A stretch of DNA of 43,702 nucleotides from a virus: IMG/VR virus record IMGVR_UViG_3300030329_003107, positions 1 through 43,702 of that record, one strand, 5' to 3'. The notes under the pieces are model-generated. The model was not told the DNA's origin, searched no databases, and was given only the letters and a program-made list of their open reading frames with translations. Position numbers and translations under genes: made by a program. Position 1 is the stretch's first letter, and each line of letters opens with the position of its first letter. Positions 40,727 through 43,702 of the stretch are shown here, piece by piece.

Positions 40727-43702
40727 ATGGCTAACGAACTGCGCCATAAAGACGTAGGAACCGCGCTGTCCAAGTCTGAGTGGGAAGACGTAAGCTCCCA
40801 CATACTAAACAGTCAGGCAGCCGGGGATATAATATACGCCTCCTCAACAACTCAGTTATCAAGACTGGGCATCGGAGCCGCGAAACAGATACTAGCTGTT
40901 AACAGTGCAGGGACTGCTCCCGAATGGACGAGTAGCCCTCCTGTAGTTACAGCTCTAGTTCCTGACGCGGCTGATGGAGCAACACTAGGAACTGCTTCTG
41001 CAGAGTTCTCAGACCTATACCTAGCAGACGGCGGTGTGATATACCTTGGTAATGACCAAGATGTAACGATTACACACGTTGCTGACACTGGTATTCTGCT
41101 AAACTCTACAATGCAAATCCAGTTCAATGACGCGTCCCAGTACATTAATGCTCCTAGCGGTACGGTACTGGACATTAACGCTACAGATGAGATTGAGCTA
41201 AATGCTACACTAGTTGATGCTAATGCAAATCTAAACGTTTCTGGTACATATACTGGTGGTGGCCTTATGACCACTGGCGGTAATATAGTTATACCAGATG
41301 GGGGTAATATAGGTTCTGCTAGTGATACAGACGCCATAGCAATCTCGTCTGGTGGAGTAGTCACAATGAACCAGATACCAGTGTTCAGTGCTGGTATTAA
41401 TGTGTCAGGTGGGACAATAACAGGTACTCTGGCTACTGCTGCTCAAGGACAGGTAACATCACTTGGCGACCTAACTGCGCTAACTGTGGATGATGTAGCT
41501 GTAGATGGTAAGGTTATTACCATGACTGGTAGTGCTAGTGATACGGCAGTATTTACTGCTGGAACTAACGGCACACTAAGTATAGTTACAACTGATGCGG
41601 CTGCAGCGGCAGCTAACATCCAGATAACAGCAGACGGTACAGTAGATATTGACTCAGCAGGCGTACTGACATTAGACTCAGGCGCAGCTATCAATATAGA
41701 ACCTGCATCCGGGTCTGCCATTTTACTAGATGGTACTATAAGTATTGACGCAGGTGTTGTGACAGGTGCTACAAGTATTACGTCTACAGCCTTTGTCGGT
41801 GCTATCGATGGAGTTGTAGGGGGTAATACTCCTGCTGCTATAACTGGCACAACTATAGACGCTAATACTGACTTCACTATAGGAGACACCGTAATAACTA
41901 ATGGGGTTATTACTGATACTTCTGGGCTTTCTATTGCTGCTGCCGTTGACCTTGGTGCTAACACACTAACTTCAACAGGAAGTCTTCAGGTTCGTACCAT
42001 TGATTATTCCGATGGCGACAACGCCATAACAATAGCTGATGGTGGAGGTATTACAGTTCCACAAGATGCTACGTTTACAGGGGATATCTCTGCTCAGTCG
42101 GGTAGGTTTGTTACGAGTTCCACTGGAACATCTGCACAGGTTTTAATAGGGGCTCATGGTACATATAATGCTGTTCTAAATTCTCCTGAGTCCTTCTTTA
42201 TAAATATTGATTCTAATAATGGACAGACGGATAGGTATTTTGCCATTGGTGCTAATGGAACCACAGATGGAACAACGTCTTTGTTTAAGGTTCTAGAAAC
42301 TGGATATGTAGGAATAGGAGAATCAGCACCTGCTAATTTACTGCACGTTAAGGTTAGTGATACAGGCATCGCACCACATGCTTCAGCACAGATAGTCTTA
42401 GAAAGAGATGGTACAAACTACCTACAGTTTTTAACTGGCAATGATGGAACATCGGGGTTGTTGTTTGGGGATGAAGACGACAATGATGTTTCCAAGATTT
42501 ACTACGACCACAATACCAAGAGTATGATTTTCGCCGTTGAGACTGACAGTGTCATAACGATTGATTCTGATGTTGGAGATAGGCGTATCACTTTAGGTGA
42601 TGCTGGAGATGAGCAAACCACAGAAGGGTTGCTCTATTTAAATCCTAATACACATACAGTTGGTGCTAACCGCCCATTCCACTATATGTATTTGTCTAAT
42701 AACAATGCAATAACAATACCTTCTGGTACTGCAAGTCTTGTTACAGGCATAAACATTGAAGCTCCTAACATCACAGCAACAGGTACAGTAACTAATACAG
42801 CATCACTGCGAATTGCAGGGGCGATGACAGAAGGCGGTACTGGCAACTATGCCCTCTGGGTAGATGATGGGGTAAGTAGGTTTGATGGTAAGGTAGGAAT
42901 TGGTGGTGTAACAAATCCTGCGTCTTATCATGCCAATGCCGATGACCTTGTTGTTTATTCAACTGGTCAAACTGGAATTACTATAGCTACCAATGACCAG
43001 AGTACAGGTAGGGGGTCTCTTTATTTCTCTGATGGAACGGCATCAGATGCGGAAAAACACGCAGGATATATTCTCTATACTCACTCCAATAATAATATGT
43101 ACTTTGGGACGGCTGGCAACGCCTCGTCGTCTTTTTATTTAGATGCCAGTCAAAATGCCATATTTAGTGCAGGGGTTACGGTATCAGGTGCTTTTGAAGC
43201 AAACGCTGGGGCAATCTTCAATGAAGGTAGTGTAGATGCTGACTTCCGTATCGAGAGTAATGGTAACGCCAACATGTTTGTTGTTGACGGTGGTGCTGAT
43301 GTAGTAGGTATAGGTACTACTCCTAACGCAAACTATGGCGTTTATATAAATAAAACTTTTACCGCTACAGGATGGCCATCTCAGTTCAGGGTTTCTGGCT
43401 CGCTAACTGGTGCGGTTGATACTGAGATGCACGTTATAACAATGGGTTCTAACACATTGATAGAAGCGGCATCGGGAACTCATGCACTTGCTACAGGGAT
43501 GGCTTTGTATGCACCCACACTGACAACTACAGGCGGTGCAACTACCACCACTGCGTCAACCTTTTATATCAATAATGCTATGTCAGGAGCTACCAGTAGC
43601 TACGCTCTGTTTGTGGACGCTGGAACCTCTAGATTTGATGGAGTTTGTTTACATTATGACGGTGTTCAGCTTGGGTATTCAGGAACGAATACTGGTGAAG
43701 AC
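40727..43702 (+). CDS. Tail fibre protein, N-terminal part (runs off right edge)
   Basis: ATG 40727 with AAGGAGG four bases upstream. The frame stays open for 992 codons to the last base and continues in phase at base 1, or at base 898 through the exact 96-bp repeat. The start MANELRHKDVGTALSKSEWE is the conserved virion-attachment type. The rest is Gly/Thr/Asp-rich with short repeating strands (GTLDINATDEIELNA-type, GNIVIPDGGNIGSASDTDAI). The full product is about 1241 or 1261 residues if the end segments are alternative alleles, or 1540 if both are present. Confidence 0.85.
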   Translation, partial: MANELRHKDVGTALSKSEWEDVSSHILNSQAAGDIIYASSTTQLSRLGIGAAKQILAVNSAGTAPEWTSSPPVVTALVPDAADGATLGTASAEFSDLYLADGGVIYLGNDQDVTITHVADTGILLNSTMQIQFNDASQYINAPSGTVLDINATDEIELNATLVDANANLNVSGTYTGGGLMTTGGNIVIPDGGNIGSASDTDAIAISSGGVVTMNQIPVFSAGINVSGGTITGTLATAAQGQVTSLGDLTALTVDDVAVDGKVITMTGSASDTAVFTAGTNGTLSIVTTDAAAAAANIQITADGTVDIDSAGVLTLDSGAAINIEPASGSAILLDGTISIDAGVVTGATSITSTAFVGAIDGVVGGNTPAAITGTTIDANTDFTIGDTVITNGVITDTSGLSIAAAVDLGANTLTSTGSLQVRTIDYSDGDNAITIADGGGITVPQDATFTGDISAQSGRFVTSSTGTSAQVLIGAHGTYNAVLNSPESFFINIDSNNGQTDRYFAIGANGTTDGTTSLFKVLETGYVGIGESAPANLLHVKVSDTGIAPHASAQIVLERDGTNYLQFLTGNDGTSGLLFGDEDDNDVSKIYYDHNTKSMIFAVETDSVITIDSDVGDRRITLGDAGDEQTTEGLLYLNPNTHTVGANRPFHYMYLSNNNAITIPSGTASLVTGINIEAPNITATGTVTNTASLRIAGAMTEGGTGNYALWVDDGVSRFDGKVGIGGVTNPASYHANADDLVVYSTGQTGITIATNDQSTGRGSLYFSDGTASDAEKHAGYILYTHSNNNMYFGTAGNASSSFYLDASQNAIFSAGVTVSGAFEANAGAIFNEGSVDADFRIESNGNANMFVVDGGADVVGIGTTPNANYGVYINKTFTATGWPSQFRVSGSLTGAVDTEMHVITMGSNTLIEAASGTHALATGMALYAPTLTTTGGATTTTASTFYINNAMSGATSSYALFVDAGTSRFDGVCLHYDGVQLGYSGTNTGED
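42866..43165 (+). repeat. Diverged copy of fibre segment found at 1-300
   Basis: Ungapped alignment with bases 1-300, identical over the first 44 bases. See the entry at the left edge. The two versions diverge completely after it and converge again at 43607 (= 802). Confidence 0.9.
43607..43702 (+). repeat. Exact 96-bp match to 802-897 at the contig end
   Basis: The final 96 bases are identical to 802-897 and in the same codon phase. Joining 43702 to 898 restores a continuous fibre gene of 1241 residues and a circle of 42805 bp. Confidence 0.97.

Overview
The window reads as almost the whole genome of a tailed bacteriophage, most likely short-tailed (podovirus-like) and assembled from a metagenome. 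It has a small and a large terminase, a portal, a scaffold-like protein, an HK97-fold-type capsid protein, large internal (ejection-type) virion proteins, tail and fibre proteins, and a PolA-type replication module. I see no tail-sheath, tail-tube or tape-measure gene. No host marker such as a tRNA or a metabolic gene is present. Promoters look sigma70-like (TTGACA/TATAAT with 17-bp spacing), and several lie exactly 6-7 nt before an ATG, which suggests leaderless mRNAs. The host is probably an uncultured bacterium; I cannot name it.

Layout. (i) 40727-43702 and 1-1647 are the two parts of one long tail-fibre gene that runs off the right edge and comes in at the left edge in the same frame. The ends carry two diverged versions of the same fibre segment, so the molecule is probably circular or circularly permuted, about 42.8 kb. 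(ii) 1647-7769, plus strand: fibre-associated small genes, a membrane-anchored beta-rich protein, a cluster of small membrane proteins that may be the lysis cassette (no endolysin recognised), two virion proteins with carbohydrate-binding-like regions, and an 18-residue basic peptide. (iii) 7759-18688, minus strand: one tightly overlapping operon of replication and recombination genes (uracil-DNA glycosylase/PolA fusion, SSB-like protein, Sak4-like ATPase, Cas4-like nuclease, ERCC4-type nuclease, RepA-like helicase) and many tiny, often zinc-ribbon, proteins. (iv) 18690-19435: the control region, with divergent promoters, palindromic operators, a terminator, 14-bp iterons, AT-rich DNA and a structured leader. 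(v) 19435-22212, plus strand: early genes of unknown function, closed by a rho-independent terminator. (vi) 22213-22814: a mostly noncoding, structured stretch next to the terminase genes, possibly the packaging site, with one tiny minus-strand zinc-ribbon gene. (vii) 22815-40717, plus strand: packaging, portal, internal virion proteins, scaffold, capsid and decoration-type proteins.

The most unusual items are: a tyrosine-recombinase catalytic domain (R-K-R-H-Y signature) embedded in a 2505-residue virion protein encoded between the portal and the scaffold, with no stand-alone integrase in the window; a 71-bp palindrome-rich element present as two inverted copies 17 kb apart; an iteron-bearing control region; and a PolA with Leu at the position equivalent to E. 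coli 762, fused to a family-4 uracil-DNA glycosylase in which one iron-sulfur Cys is replaced by His.
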